Positions 44,695 through 57,433 of a DNA stretch of 64,000 nucleotides are shown in pieces; position 1 is the first letter of the stretch; each line of letters opens with the position of its first letter. The notes beneath the pieces are model-generated. The model saw nothing but the letters and a program-made list of their open reading frames with translations. It did no database searches and was not told where the DNA came from. Source of the DNA: Verticillium longisporum (taxonomy: Eukaryota > Ascomycota > Sordariomycetes > Glomerellales > Plectosphaerellaceae); NCBI GenBank assembly GCA_019188255.1, contig JAETXT010000002.1, positions 4,774,001-4,838,000 on the forward strand, written 5' to 3'. The translations under genes and the position numbers were made by a program.

Positions 44695-45942
44695 ATGTCT
44701 ACCGACGCTGCCCCTCCCGTCGAGGATAAGGAGAAGCGCAGTCGCGTCTTCTTCGACATATCCATTGGCGGCAAGTCTGCTGGCCGTGTGACCTTTGAAC
44801 TCTACGACGATCTCGTCCCCAAGACCGCCGAAAACTTCCGTGCCCTGTGCACCGGTGAGAAGGGCCTGGGCAAGTCTGGCAAGCCCCTCCACTACAAGGG
44901 CTCCGTCTTCCACCGCATCATCAAGCAGTTCATGATCCAGGGCGGCGACTTCACCGAAGGCAACGGCACTGGCGGCGAGTCCATTTACGGTGCCAAGTTC
45001 GCCGACGAGGCCTTCCCCAAGACTCACGACCGCCCCTTCCTGCTATCCATGGCCTACGCTGGTCCCGGTATGTTCATCCCAGCGTCCCAATGGAGCTCTC
45101 ATACCGCCGCACGAAAAGTTGAACCGAGCTAACCTCTCGTGATGCCTCCCTCAGACACCAATGGCAGTCAGTTCTTCATCACCACCGTTCCCACACCCCA
45201 CCTCGACAACAAACACGTCGTCTTTGGCGAGGTCCTCAACGGCAAGTCGATCGTCAGACAGCTCGAGAACCTGCCCACCCAGAACGGCGACAAGCCAGTC
45301 AAGGACGCCATCATCGCCGACTGCGGCGTCCTTACCGGCGACGCCGCGCTCGCCGCCGACGTCAAGGCCCCCGACGCCATGGGCGACGCCTACGAGGACT
45401 TCCCCGAGGACTGCGCTACGCCCCCCGAGGCCGCCGAGGTCCTCGCCATCGCCCCGGCCTGCAAGGACTACGGCAACCGCGCCTTCAAGGCCGGCGATCC
45501 CGCCCTCGGCCTCGAAAAGTACCAAAAGGGTATCCGCTACCTGAACGAGGAGCCCGACCTCGAGGCTCTCCCCGAGGCCGACCGCCCCGCCCTCCAGGCC
45601 CAGCTCGACGCTCTGCGCTTCGCCCTCAACAACAACTCGGCCCTCCTCGCGCTCAAGCTCGAGACCTTTGACGACGCCCACCGCTTTGCCGACGCGGCCC
45701 TCGCCGCCGCCGACAAGCCCGCCGCCACCGTCAAGGAAGCCGACCGCGCCAAGGCCCTCTACCGCCGCGGCTTCGCCTCCGTCCGCCTCAAGGACGAGGA
45801 GGCCGCCGTTGCTGATCTCGAGGCCGCGCACAAGCTCGTCCCCGCCGACGCCCTCATCCTCAACGAGCTCAACTCGGTCAAGCAAAAGGCTGCTGCGCGC
45901 TCCGCCAAGGAGAAGGCCGCCTACAAGAAGTTCTTTGCATGA
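44695..45942 (+). CDS. CPR6: Cyclophilin-40 type peptidyl-prolyl isomerase (CYP40/Cpr6)
   Basis: Exons 44695-45067 and 45155-45942 (87-nt intron) give 386 residues. Residues about 14-180 are a cyclophilin domain with catalytic Arg/Phe/Gln in [17 protein letters not shown]. The position that is Trp in cyclophilin A is His ([14 protein letters not shown]), the CYP40 hallmark that weakens cyclosporin binding. The C-terminal half has TPR helices ([60 protein letters not shown]) whose basic groove binds the MEEVD end of Hsp90. It acts as Hsp90 co-chaperone in the cytosol. A heat-shock-like element precedes the gene. Frame intact. Confidence 0.95.
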
Positions 45943-46591
45943 GTCCGCTTGTGAGCTGGGTGCTGGCGATCTCTCTGCAAAGCGATACAAAACAGGCTGA
46001 GGGAGCGGGGAAGCCAGCACGAGACGTCGAGGCAAATTCTTCAGGTCGACAGGGGGGCCGGCGCTTGCTCGCGTGCCTCGCCGGTTTCTTTCTGATTTGT
46101 TTCCTTTTTATTTTGCTTCACGGAGTATGATTTGATGACCGGCGGTGAGGATGACAGGCAACCCGAGAGGCCATGACGTTGCAGCGATACCGAGGAAGAA
46201 AAAAAAGAGAATAGCATTACACGGCAGTCCCCACCCAACTAGATACCTCGATCAAACATGATCCACCATTGATACGATACTACATCACAACGGGCTACAT
46301 AGGCATCGGTGACGTGATACTGGTTTGAAATATGGAAGGGTATATATGTATATGAACTGGCCCATGAACTGGCCCCCTCCCACCGCTATGTCGTTGAATC
46401 CGCTTGGCCTATTCCTCCCCGACACACAAACGCCGGCCGGCTACCCTATGTCATCACCAAAGACGTCTCTATCCAGCCGTCATTCAAATGGTCGTGCACT
46501 ACTTGACTTTTGTGGAATACCGAGCCCTACTATGGGGTGTTGGCATCTGTCCCGTCGCGGCACGTGTGGCTTGCGTCAGGGTCAATTCATC
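45943..46591. other. Convergent 3' intergenic region
   Basis: Between CYP40 and the RasGAP gene; contains both 3' UTRs and an A/T-rich stretch near 46195-46330. No gene seen. Confidence 0.5.
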
Positions 46592-49500
46592 TCAGTTGCC
46601 GTGATGTTTCATACGCTCCTGACTCTTCCCGGATCTAACGGTAGGTGATGCATGTTCTGGCGAGTCGCTCCGCGCGAACGGCTTCATGATCCCGGATAGG
46701 ATCGTGCGGGTTGATCTGCTACCCCCGTTACGCTTCAGAGTGCCGCCACTGCCGGAGGAAATATTTGTCGCAAATGTGACTTCGGATTGGCCAGATGCAT
46801 GCCTTGTAGGATTCGACATCTCTCGTCCCCGACGATGTTCTTTACTTCGTCGAGATGGTTGGGAGGCGTCGGGGGCCACGTCACTGCCTGCAGATTGAGG
46901 TGGGCGAAGGCCGGCGTCGGATCTGTAGCCGTGGCTATCCGGAGATGGCATAGCCTGAGTGGAAGTGCTGCAAGACTGGTTGATCGCGTCGAGGGTGCTC
47001 TGCTCAAGAACATCGGCAAGCTCCGACACTGGGTGAGGTCCACCCTCGATGGCCCGATATTCCTCCATCCTGGCGTGGCAGATGTCCGTGCGCCTCTGAA
47101 GGTCGAGACACATGTCATTGAAGATCAAGACGTCGTCCTCTCCTCCACCATTGGCGTGTGGTATTTTGGAGCCCAGATTCGCGAACGGGTTGACGTCTGC
47201 CCAGAGCTTGATGAGTGCAGCAAAGTTGCGCGCGTGATCGATGACAAAGGGCAGTGCAGGGAAGCCTTCGCGTGCGTTTGGCGACAGACGGCCGAGGATT
47301 GTGATAGGGGTCGAGTAAGATGGTCCAAGAGCAACCTTGTTCCGCTCCACGGGGATGGCGCAGATGGCATCGATGTATTCCCTGACCGACTGTCGCTGGG
47401 CAGTCAAGAACTTGTTCATAGGCTCCATCCACTCCTCTTTCTTGCCGAACGTCGAAAGGTTGCCCAGTGCCTGGAGAGCCTTCGCAATCAACGTGAACGT
47501 TCGTTGCGCCCGTGGTCGGGGATGGTCTCGGAGGAGCCCGAAAAGCTTTGGACTCAGGATTGCCGGACAAATGAATCGGAGGAAGAGGAAGCCAGAAACA
47601 CTGGTGTAGGTGACTGTCCGTAGCCAGTCGCCATATCGGTCTTCTGCTACAGCGCGGACGTACTTGAGAATCGACCGCAGCTCTGAAGGACATTTCGTAG
47701 GCTCCTTTGCAATGCACTGCCAAACCTCGGTGGCTGCCTGTAGCAGGCGGTTCCAATTTTGAGCCAAATCTTCGCCAGGCTTCAGCTTGCTGGGATCCAC
47801 CTCGCAATTCGGGTTCATCTCGTTGATTTCGCTGATTTTGGCCTGCAATATGGTCTCAAGGTATTCTTTTCCGGATCGCCTCATGTGAAACTCGAGCGCC
47901 TGAGTGAAAAGCGTGTTGCCCCTGAAAAGCAGATTGGCCTCACCAGCGAGCGATTTGCCTGTTTCGCGCACCAGCTGCTCACGGTCGCTTGCAGACTCCA
48001 GAGACTCGTTGGACTTGAGGCGGCTGCTGAAACGGTACTTTGTCATCTGCGCTTGACTACCAACACCGTCTATCTCGTCTTCAACTAGTGTCTGCAGCCA
48101 GTCATTCGCCTGGCCCGAGACTTGGAATATGTTGAGGAAAATCTCTGACAATTTCCTTAGCTGGCCAGGGAGGGCATGCGCAATCTGGGTTGTCAGGCCC
48201 GATGGGAAGCTATGCAGCAGGTTTGAAAGAGCCTGGTACTCATTTGAATGCAGGACCACGAGCTCTTCGTAGTGGACCTTGACCAGCATGGTCCCTACAA
48301 TGTGCTGCCGCACATCGAGCACCTCGAACCAGCGCTCAAGATCCTTCCCCGAATCGATGAGATCCAAAGGTATATCGACGGCGCCGCATAGAGCTTCGGA
48401 TAAGTTTCCGAACTTGGACACATTGGCCGATGGCTGAAGTTGCGGGTACAACATGTCCAGATTGCCATCGACACGCTTCAAGATGATTGACAAGAAGGGC
48501 AGTGCTGCAGGAAGGTCGATGAACTGGTATTCTTCCCTCCAATATGGATTCTTGGTGCCCGACTTCAGTGGGGTGCGCGCTCGAACCTCTCCATCGAGGA
48601 TGACCTCTGCAAGATAGTTCCCGACGAGCGGATCGCTTTCAGTCTTGGAGTGGCGGTCATGGGGGGCAACTCTGGGGATCCCAGCTTCTGCTTCAACTTT
48701 GCCTCAGTGACGCGGACCGTGATGGTCTTCTCTACTCGGAAAATCTCGCCCGGCCATTCCGCTTCCAAGTCCACAATCTCGAGAACCTGTTCAGTTCCGG
48801 GCGAGTCTAGACGATAGATGTCTGGGAGCGCGAATGCACGCAGCAGCACAAACCAGACTTCGAAGAGTAAGCGATTCTCGAATGCCATGTAGACTGGGCG
48901 GAAGATGGACAACTGTGTCGAAATGGTCGAGTAATGTGGGAATATGGCGATGCAATACTCCTCATCGAGCACCGATTTATGGAGTTGCTGGATGGCGCAT
49001 CGCGAAAGTTGTGACAGTTCAACCACGGCAATGACCGAGTCTCCGTCATTGGTAGTGAGCCTGATCTCACCGTTCTCCTGAAGCAGGCACGACACGAGCC
49101 TCCAGGATATCGTCTGGGACCGCAAATCACGCGTCGACGGCCTCTTCACGATCGCTCGGGGTGATGTCGCCAAGCCCTTGTCCCACAGCCTGACCTGGCC
49201 GACTTTGATGAAATTGGTAGACTTGGGGGCGGCGCCATCAGATCCGCGAGATCGCAATGGCGGTCGAACCGACGTTGGTGTCGTATTGTTGCTCCCGTTG
49301 GACAATTTAACCTTTGGCGGCCTGAGCTGCTGCCAACAAAGCAAGGCGGCCAACCACAAATCCCGCTCATCAGCCAGCGTTGGGTGTATCAGCAGCTCTA
49401 CCGACACCTGGTTGGGTGACGTGGACAGAATCTGTAGGCACCGCCGCTCAGGCTGCGTAAAGTCCATGGGCGTGATTCGGCAGCCTCGAAGGTCTTGTAT

Positions 49501-50517
49501 GATTGTGTTGTGGAAAGGTCCGCTACGGCCGGAGTCGAACATAAGCGACCCTTTCTCCTCGTCAATATATCCAATACCATTCTGCCATGGTGATGAGGGG
49601 TCTGTCTGGAACTCAATCTCGCCGCGCATGCGACCGCATAGCGTCTTCATGAGAAGAAGGACCTTGTTCGCGTCATCTGTTGGGACCGGTATCGGTAGCG
49701 AGTCCACGGAAGGGGTGGTTATTTGCGGCGATGTCGGTCGGGAAGACTGGCGCTTGATAAGGCGCCTGCTCGACCCCTTCTTCTCCTTTCCTGTTGTCGT
49801 GATTATTTCTGGCGGTCTTGTTTGCGATATGGAGGGATATCCCATCGACTCGATCGGGAGGGGTGGCGGCAGTCGATTGTCGTCAAAGACAGCTTGCGAG
49901 CCAGAGGAAGAGAACGAGCCGACCCGATGGCGTCCCTCTGCAGATGACGCTGCCGCATACTGCTGTCGAAAGGCGCCATCCATGGTATGGGTACGCGGGC
50001 GGAAGCTACCGCTCGTTTGTCGCGGGGGCGGCGGGCTCGAGGAGTTACTGTCGTAGGACGCGCCGAATGTGTCGTTGAACACGACACCCTGGCGTCTGGC
50101 CATGTCTCCCGGGCGTGGAATGGAGCGCGGGGAGCTCTGAGGTGAGGTGGAGCCGAGTTGCGTTCGGGCGGGGAGAGTTGGGGCGGCGGATGCGTGATCG
50201 TGGTGAGTGTGGGCGTGGTGGGCATGGGTGTGCGCGTGGGCGTTGGCATGCGCGCTATCCTCTCGACTTGACAACTCGGGCGTCACTGCGCGGATGGTGT
50301 TATGGGAGGAGACCGTGGTGCGGAAAGCTGTGCGCAGGTTGCTGGTGGAGAGGCGTTCGAGGCCGCGAGACGGGGTTGGGTCACGGTGTGCGTCGAGAGG
50401 GGTGTTCTGGGGCCATTCCAGAGGCGGGGTGGGATTGTGGGTGCCTGGGTTGGTCGGGTGGAAGGGTCGTCCGTCCATGTCTGGAGGCAGCATCGTCATG
50501 CCATTGCTTGACGGCAT
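46592..50517 (-). CDS. Bud2/Cla2-like Ras GTPase-activating protein, one frame break at a C-run
   Basis: Starts MPSSNGMTMLPPDMDG at 50517; 1308 residues if one C is added to the six-G (plus-strand) run 48661-48666. Residues 1-265 are disordered, with a His-rich tract at about 87-105. A PH-like part (about 270-600, TLCGRMRGEIEFQTD, LWLAALLCWQQLR) is followed by a C2-like region after the break (DPLVGNYLAEVILDGEVRAR, NPYWREEYQF). The RasGAP domain spans about 830-1080: the arginine finger is in LLFRGNTLFTQALEFHMRRS and the FLR motif in SGFLFLRFICPAILSPKLFG. This order matches Bud2/Cla2, the GAP of Rsr1/Bud1 in polarity. The C-terminus is Ser/Arg-rich. Substrate assignment to Rsr1 is inference from architecture. 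Confidence 0.85.
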
Positions 50518-50890
50518 CGGCAGGGCGAGCTGGTGGAAGGTCGAACAGATGGTAGTGGTCTGCAATTCGGAAAGCCGATATTATTCTAGGTTGAAAGGTA
50601 CCTCGGCCCTGTTTCGCGCGAACTGGAGCATAGCACTAGTCAGAGTACCATGTACATTCGAGAGGCCGAGTTCGGCTGCGCGAAGGATATCTAATCGGGT
50701 TCCGGCTCGGTGCTACTTCTGTTCCCCAGAGAGCAGGTGTCGCGAAGCTAACGGCGTGGTCGCAGAGGGTAGACAGAGCCAGCAATGGTGGCGTCGAGGT
50801 TGTTGGTGAGGGCGGGCAAGCGACGCCAGAGAGCAAGTGGGCTGTGGTGGCCTTCTGGTTTTCAAGGTCGGATGGACTTTTCTCTATCTC

Positions 50891-50921
50891 CCTCTACCTA
50901 GGCAAGGTAGGTGAGGTAGGG
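50891..50921. repeat. TACCTAGG / GGTAGG repeat
   Basis: CTCTACCTAGGCAAGGTAGG then TGAGGTAGGGT; diverged palindrome in the 5' region of the RasGAP gene. Confidence 0.6.
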
Positions 50922-51495
50922 TGAGAAACATATGCCAATGTTGCGATGAAGCCAGCCCGGGTGCTCGTAGGCGATAGACAAACAAGTAAGTAATGCCAGG
51001 TAGGTCGGTAGCTTGGAAGTGGTGTGGTAGGTTGCTCTCAAGTCGCTCGGACCTCGTCTTGGTCGTGCAGAGCAAGGGTGTTGGAGGGAGGAGGGGAGGG
51101 TCGTCCCGGTCCCTAGGCTACGACCTAGGAAGATACTCGCGCGATGCCTAGAAGCGCAGATGCAAAACCACTGTGCAGTCAGCTAACACAAGCCGGCTAG
51201 TGGTGATAAAATGAGTCACTCAGGGCTTCAGCTCGGTCAGTGCCCCCGTGTGCTCGGGAAGAAAACTTCTGGCATAAGCAGACCTGGAAGAGGAGGTTGA
51301 GAGAAATGGAAATGGAGATGGATCCAGTGGCGGCGAGAGCGGTTGAGATCACGGCTGCGGAGGTACTAATGATGGCACCAACAGCGTTAGTCGCCAGTAG
51401 CGGTAGCGGTCATGTCATGGCAGCCGGGGTGGCATGGCAGCACTTCACGAGCACCAAGGTAAGGCAACGGCAGGGTACTGTTACCTGCCCGGGAT

Positions 51496-51515
51496 TAGGT
51501 ACCTACCAGGTAGGT
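51496..51515. repeat. GGTACCTACC repeat
   Basis: TAGGTACCTACCAGGTAGGT, an imperfect copy of the intergenic palindrome. Confidence 0.65.
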
Positions 51516-54150
51516 GTGAAAACCTGCCCTGGCTGGTCGTTAGAGAGGGGCAGGAGGGGGGTGGCCGCCTAGAGATGTGTGGACGGACACTGGCCAGGCC
51601 ACTCAAGGTCAACAGGGGCGCATAGGGTCTGCCCGACTGTTTGGGCGGGGGGTCCTCGGAATTTGGGGAAGGAAGGAGTAGGCAAACCAGACACCACCGC
51701 AGGAACAGGAAACAATGGCAGAAAAAATTGGCACCTCGTCAGGTGGGATGATGTGGATGCAGGGTTACAGCCAAGACTCAAGCCCCCCTCCAAGCCTCCA
51801 AGGTCTCCAGCCTTGGCATCAAGTCCGACAGACTGATCCATTCCAGAATTACTCGGCAGTCGTGCCGTTCAGTTGAACTGATACGACAAGTCGACAAAGT
51901 GACACGACACTTGCTCTGGCCGCAGCCACGACCAGCCCCAGAAACAGCTGTCCGCAAAGCCAGCCCGCCATGTTGGAAAAGCACAAACGCAGGCGCAAGC
52001 AAAAGCACAAGCACAAGCACAGTTCAGCTTCGAGAAGAATGCTTTCTTCTGTTGTTCTCCAAGTCTCATCTGTCGGCTCCATCCCCGGCCCTACCCTTGT
52101 GTCCTCGGCCTCCATACCCAGGCCTCTGGACAACTTGGCGCACCGGACCCTTCACTACTTATTGCGGGACTCCCAAATGGATGCTACAGTAGATGCCAGG
52201 ATGCCACCCGCTACTCGGTTTAAAAACGATACCTCTGAACAGCATGTCGACGTCGGCTTGCCAGGGACCTATCACTCGCAGCATCAGGGATGATGACTTT
52301 CTGCACGCACCGTGGGCCTGGTCTCAGGGGTCAGGAGTGGAGGAGGGTGGAGGGATGTACAAAGAGCCTTCAATATCCTTCGCGGACATGAACTCGGACA
52401 ACATTACATAGCAAACCGAACGGCGATCTTTCTCTTCAATCTAGCCTAGACACATCCTTCGCCTGGACGCCTCAAAATCCAGAACGCCCCCCCCCCTCCC
52501 TCTTTCTCGTCACCAGCACGGGGCGTGCCGTGTCAGAGGGAAAACAGCTGAGAAGAAGAAACGCTGCACACACACTTCGGGCTTCGTGAGGCCCACCGAT
52601 CAAGTCACACACGTCAGCCCCACGTCCAAGGACCAGCAGGCCATTGTTGCTCTTCCGGGGGGCAGGTGGCAGTAAGATCCATCATCATGGATTGGAGAAC
52701 CCGAAAGCCGCCATTCCATCGTCCGTCATCCGTTCCGGGGCAGGCAAGTGGCACCTCTCTGCTGATGGCTGCGCCAACTATACCCCCCGGCACCGGGGCG
52801 ATACCAAACCCCCCTGGCCATGAGACCTCCAAAACCAGGGCTCGGGGTATCACCGTTCACGCCGAAGCATATTCTCTTTTAATCCCCCGGGACCCCATCA
52901 CACACAGACTCTCGCCCCGTTCCCAACGTGGGCAAACCTCGCAAGTCATTCCCGATATCCAGCCACCAGGTCTCCTCGTTCCCTGCCCAGAGAACACCAC
53001 CCAAAAGCACACACGACGCATGCACATCGAGGGCACAGCGCTAGCAAACTAGCAAACTAGCAGTAGGCACGGTCAGGTCACACACGACTCCCCCCATCCA
53101 TCTGATCCTCCCCCGTCCTCCTTCGTCCCATGCATGCCGCCCCCAGCTTGCTGACGACCAAGACCGTGTACCTGAATGACCGCCAGGCACAAGAGCCAGG
53201 AATTTGGCCTCCGATGTCTCGCCTCCCACCAACACTGGGGGGCTTCACTGTCGTGTTTTGTCTCATCTGTACAGCTACCCGCCCCATTCACCGTGTGCAA
53301 GAGCTATCCACCTGTGGATCAGAGCCGTCCTTCGAGCCCTCCAAGTTGAGTGTCTCATCCGACGCCACTGGCAGATCTCACAGTGGGTAAGCTCCTGTCG
53401 CCTCATCTCACGATCCTCCTCGTCAAAAAGGTGGTGGGTAACAAGCGCTGCTTGAGACACTTGCTCGCCCCGCTCAGACTGCCGATCGTCTGTAGCAAGC
53501 AAGATCCAGATCCACGCCCCGTTTGCGCTCCTCGAGTGAAATAGATCCAATGTCACATGGGGTGAAGATACGGCTGGCGAAATCACCAACGCAAGCTGAC
53601 GACCGCTTTGCGTGGTGATTTCGGGGTTGCAACCAGAGCCATTTAGCCTGTCATCAAGCGAACCCCCTTGATGCTTACCGTGTAAATCGCGCCAGTACTT
53701 TACAATCACCTGGTCTCGGAACGAGGGAGAGAATAATCATATGCGGAAATGAGTATTGGGGCCATTCCGATCCTAGTTCAAGACGCCGTAACATATACCG
53801 TACCCTCCGGCCTCCGGGGAAACCCACCGAAATTTGTGAAAGAATAAGAAGAGAAAAAAAATCCCAGGCCTGATTGCCACATCGGCCACAGCCTACAATC
53901 CCTAGTCTCGCTTGGATCCCAAGTGTCTCCAGCGTCTTTGCAGCCGTGTACGCCTGTTCACAGAAATGAATCAAATCAAGCCAAGGCAGGACATTGCTGC
54001 GGAGAAGTGAATATTCGCCGCCGTTTGGTATCTCGTATCGAATCGTAATGTGCAACTCTCAAGCATCCCCTAGTTGCAAGGTATATTTGTTTGTTCATAA
54101 GATAAGTCGTAGAAGGGTTTCAAGGGGAGAATGTGTCTTGTTGACTACAA

Positions 54151-55247
54151 TCATCGAGAGGGTCCTTCTATCGGACTAATCGGAAGGCTACGAGCGCCGT
54201 TCAGGTCAGTGCTCGCCGTGCGCCGGAGTGCCTGCGTCATGGTTTCAACATTGAGGTCACCGTTGCCAGCGTGCTGAGACGGGATGGGGCTGCCGACTGG
54301 CTTTCGTTTGGGCGACAACTCGAACCCTTTGATTGAGCCGGGGTTGCTGGTGGGGGCGAAGTACCGACCTCGCCTGGCGATGACATGGGCGACAAGACAG
54401 GCGACGGCGAACGATTGGCAGAGAGTGAAGTGAGTCCGGCGATGGTGACAGAGTCCCGCGAGGCATTGGGCGCACCCGCATGCTCGGCTTGCACCACGTC
54501 CGCGAAGGAGATGAAGCTCAGTCTGCGAACATCGGCATTGTCGAGAGAATTGTAGATTGAGGCGCCATCTAGCTCACGATCCCCGGTAGATCCGAACTCT
54601 TCCGCCCAAGATGCCGCCAGCTGCTCCAGCGAGGGCTGAGTGGACTGAGGACCGCCAGTTACAGTGACCGAGGCAGGTAGGTGTTGGGCATGCGTGATGA
54701 TCTCGACACTATCAGGATCAAGACGGGTTTCGGTGATGGCTTCCGACGAAGCATCGAGAACGGGCGGAATGTGGTTCTCGGTTCGAATATGCGAGGGAAT
54801 GGCAGCATTGGCCGGCGACTGCGGAAGGATCTCCATGGTGTCGACGTCACGTTCAAAAATCTGCGAGCCAGCTGGAGATGCTAACCTCGGAGAGCTGGAG
54901 AGACCCCGACCGGGAGAGACCGGGGCGGCGAATGCCTGGTCGGTAGGGGCTGTAGACGCCGCTGATCGAGTGGTGGTTGTGGACATGTTTGACGTTTCGC
55001 TACGTAGAGCGGGCGGGATGGTGCCAGCAGTAGCCTTCTCAGATGCGCTGAGCTGTTCCTTCTTCTTCTTGCCAAAACTGAATAACGATCTCTTCCTGGT
55101 TCCGTCGTCTTTTTGATTGGTGTCCAGCTGAGCGTCGACCCGTGGTGTTGCGTCGCTATCGTTGCCCGGCCTGCTCGCCAACTGAGAAGTCGCATCACAC
55201 TTCCCCTGCTGGCCAATGGATTGCGTCGTGTCGGTATATAGGCTCAT
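54151..55247 (-). CDS. Conserved fungal Ser/Pro-rich protein of unknown function, frame break at a C-run
   Basis: The ATG at 55247 starts MSLYTDTTQSIGQQGK. The frame changes at the five-G (plus-strand) run 54352-54356; one extra C continues into TSNPGSIKGFELSPKRKPVG and ends at TGA 54153-54151, giving 365 residues. The protein is largely disordered: a basic KKKKE patch (about 58-62), Pro/Ser stretches, and one ordered-looking block (SLEQLAASWAEEFGSTGDRE, then VRRLSFISFADVVQAEH). The C-terminal block LNVETMTQALRRTASTDLNG also looks conserved-like. I recognise the style of these blocks from fungal hypothetical proteins but no function. The upstream frame is open past the ATG, so an earlier exon is possible. 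Confidence 0.68.
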
Positions 55248-57433
55248 TTTGTCAATCGGACTTTGAATCGATCGAGTGGAAAAGGACGAAGACGCAAGGG
55301 GTTTCGGTCTGGTTTCGTCAGGGTCAGCTGGTTTATAAGTCAAAACTCTACAGGTGCGCCAGGGCGCCCCAGAGTTGGGGTCGTCGAGCGGCTAGTGGGA
55401 GGCATGGAGAGAACGAGAGATGGTATGGGTAGGGGGGTTTCAGGCAATACAGCTAACAGCCCCATGGCGAAGCGAATTGCCGTAGGCGCGTGACCGCGTG
55501 AGTGCTCTGGGCGCTGGACTGAGACGCTGAGCGCATTCAAATGAAAACTTACACGAAAGCACGGCGAGATGTGATGTGAGCTGGGGCGGTCGTTGTGATG
55601 GATGTGGCAGTGAGGTCGTGCAGTGAGTAGTAGTCTTGGCGGTGGTGGCAGGGCTCAGATCAGGTGAAGGACTTTGGGAGAGCGGGAGAGGTAGAGGCGG
55701 TCCAGTCTCGTGCCCACGGGGATCTCGTCACTCTTATTGCTGAGGACGGGATGCAATGCAGGAGAAAGCGCGTGCAGAGGAGGACAGAAGGGGGCAGGAG
55801 AGCATTACCATGGCCCAAGTATCAACGCAAGGAGCCCGAGGGAAGAGGAGCGTGTGACGCAACAAGCCAGGCACTTGGGCACCTCCATACGGGTGGTGGG
55901 CACGACCGGGCCGTGACTGGTTGGAGGGAGGCAAGTTGGCCAGGATGGCCCATGGCCAGCCAAACCTGGCACCAGCACATACAGGTGACCTCGAGCGGGG
56001 TAGCGATGCAGCGAAGCGATAAGGTACCCTTGAAGTATCGAGAACGATTTTCGTGTCGGCAACAGGGCACACAGCACTCCTCCTTCGACCATGATCAGCG
56101 CCAAGGGGGGACCAGGAAAGTGCTTGTCTGGTCACGTCTGGTCATCGGCGGCATGAACATCCAATGTTTGACGCTTCCTGCGCCAGTCAGGCCCCACGGG
56201 CACGCCGCCGTCAGGGCGTCAGGGGCGCGTTTTGCTGTAAGTGACCTGGCATGTCCTGTCAGGCACCTCGACCAGGTCCTCCCTTGGGCGCTTGGTGCCT
56301 TGTGCTAACAAGCGATCTGGAGCTTGCATCTTGCTTCTGCTCTCGCCCAAATTGACCTTCAGAGCCAGGTCTCAGGCAGACCGACATCTACGTAACCCAC
56401 CAGACCGTCATTGCCTTGCCATCAATTCGGTCAGCCGGTCCGTCTAGGTCCCTCCATTGCCTCAATGCGGAACCCCTCCTCTTGAAAATAACTCGCAGGC
56501 CTGTTGAGAGGCCGCATCGAAGCCGCATGTGCCAGCCAACATCCGTGACGCCGCAAGCATTGCAGCATCCTGGCAACTGGAAAGAAACGAGAAACGCACA
56601 GAAACAAGTTGGAATGCATTAATGGCACCGGCCCCTCTCTTCCTGCTGGTTATCTTCAGGGAAACCAACAGGAGACGGTCGACCCTGAATTCAAGGGTCG
56701 TCTTGGCCGGCTCTCCCGCCGCAGATCACCTCACCCTGCAATGTCGCTGCCGATGACGCAGCCTGATTGGGCTACCTTGTTTGGCCCCATCCGCATAATC
56801 AATGCCATCGCTTGCGCAAGCAGCTGCGAGTGCCCAGGGCCCAGAATAGATACGGACAATCTTCACTTTTTCGAGAAGCGGTCCCCGTTGGAAACAAGCA
56901 ACGGCGTCACTAGCATTTTCGCGGCCTTCTTTGAGCATCGGGACACACGTCGAGGGCAACGCGTCCCAGCTCCCTAGCTTAGACGATCTAGTACCGACCG
57001 AGATGACGCTCAGGACGGCGGGGTCAAGCTTTTAACGTTCAGGTCGAGGGAGCCCCACTACGGCTCGATACTACGGCTCGATGCAGGCGCCCGGGCCATG
57101 GCCAGGACAGTTGGGTTTCTTTCCAACACAGCCGCACGTGATCTACGCTTACCTAATCGAGTTCGTGTGGAGCTCGAAAAACTTCAGTCGACTCCGAGTC
57201 GATCTCGAGAGCTCTCCGAAGCCACACGCGACAGCCCATGACCGTGGACGACAATCAGGCCTACGTATCACCGCCCCATTCGGCGTGACGTTTTGTACCA
57301 ATATTCATCAGGGCATTCATTCCCTTTACCGACATCAATCGATATTCCTCCATCGACCCGCTACCCACTCTCCCTCCAGCACAACCCTCTCCCTCATTTA
57401 AGGGGCCCACGCCATACCACACACACCACCACG
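55248..57433. other. Long divergent intergenic region
   Basis: About 2.2 kb between divergent starts. No domain-bearing ORF; the region before 57434 is C/A-rich and probably the MRPL20 leader. Confidence 0.45.

Larger units (their letters stand above)
50518..54150. other. Large intergenic region
   Basis: About 3.6 kb upstream of the RasGAP gene and downstream of the unknown gene at 54151. Holds TACC/GGTA motifs (50891-50921, 50997-51011, 51496-51515), a ten-C run (52487-52496) and simple-sequence (A/C)-rich DNA. Short open frames have no domains. No gene recognised; a non-coding RNA cannot be excluded. Confidence 0.45.

Noticed and set aside
45151..46035. 294-codon minus ORF opposite CYP40
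   Set aside because: Antisense shadow; Gly/Val/Leu/Glu-rich with no domain.
46787..47623. 278-codon plus ORF opposite the RasGAP domain
   Set aside because: The opposite strand carries clear RasGAP motifs; this frame has none.
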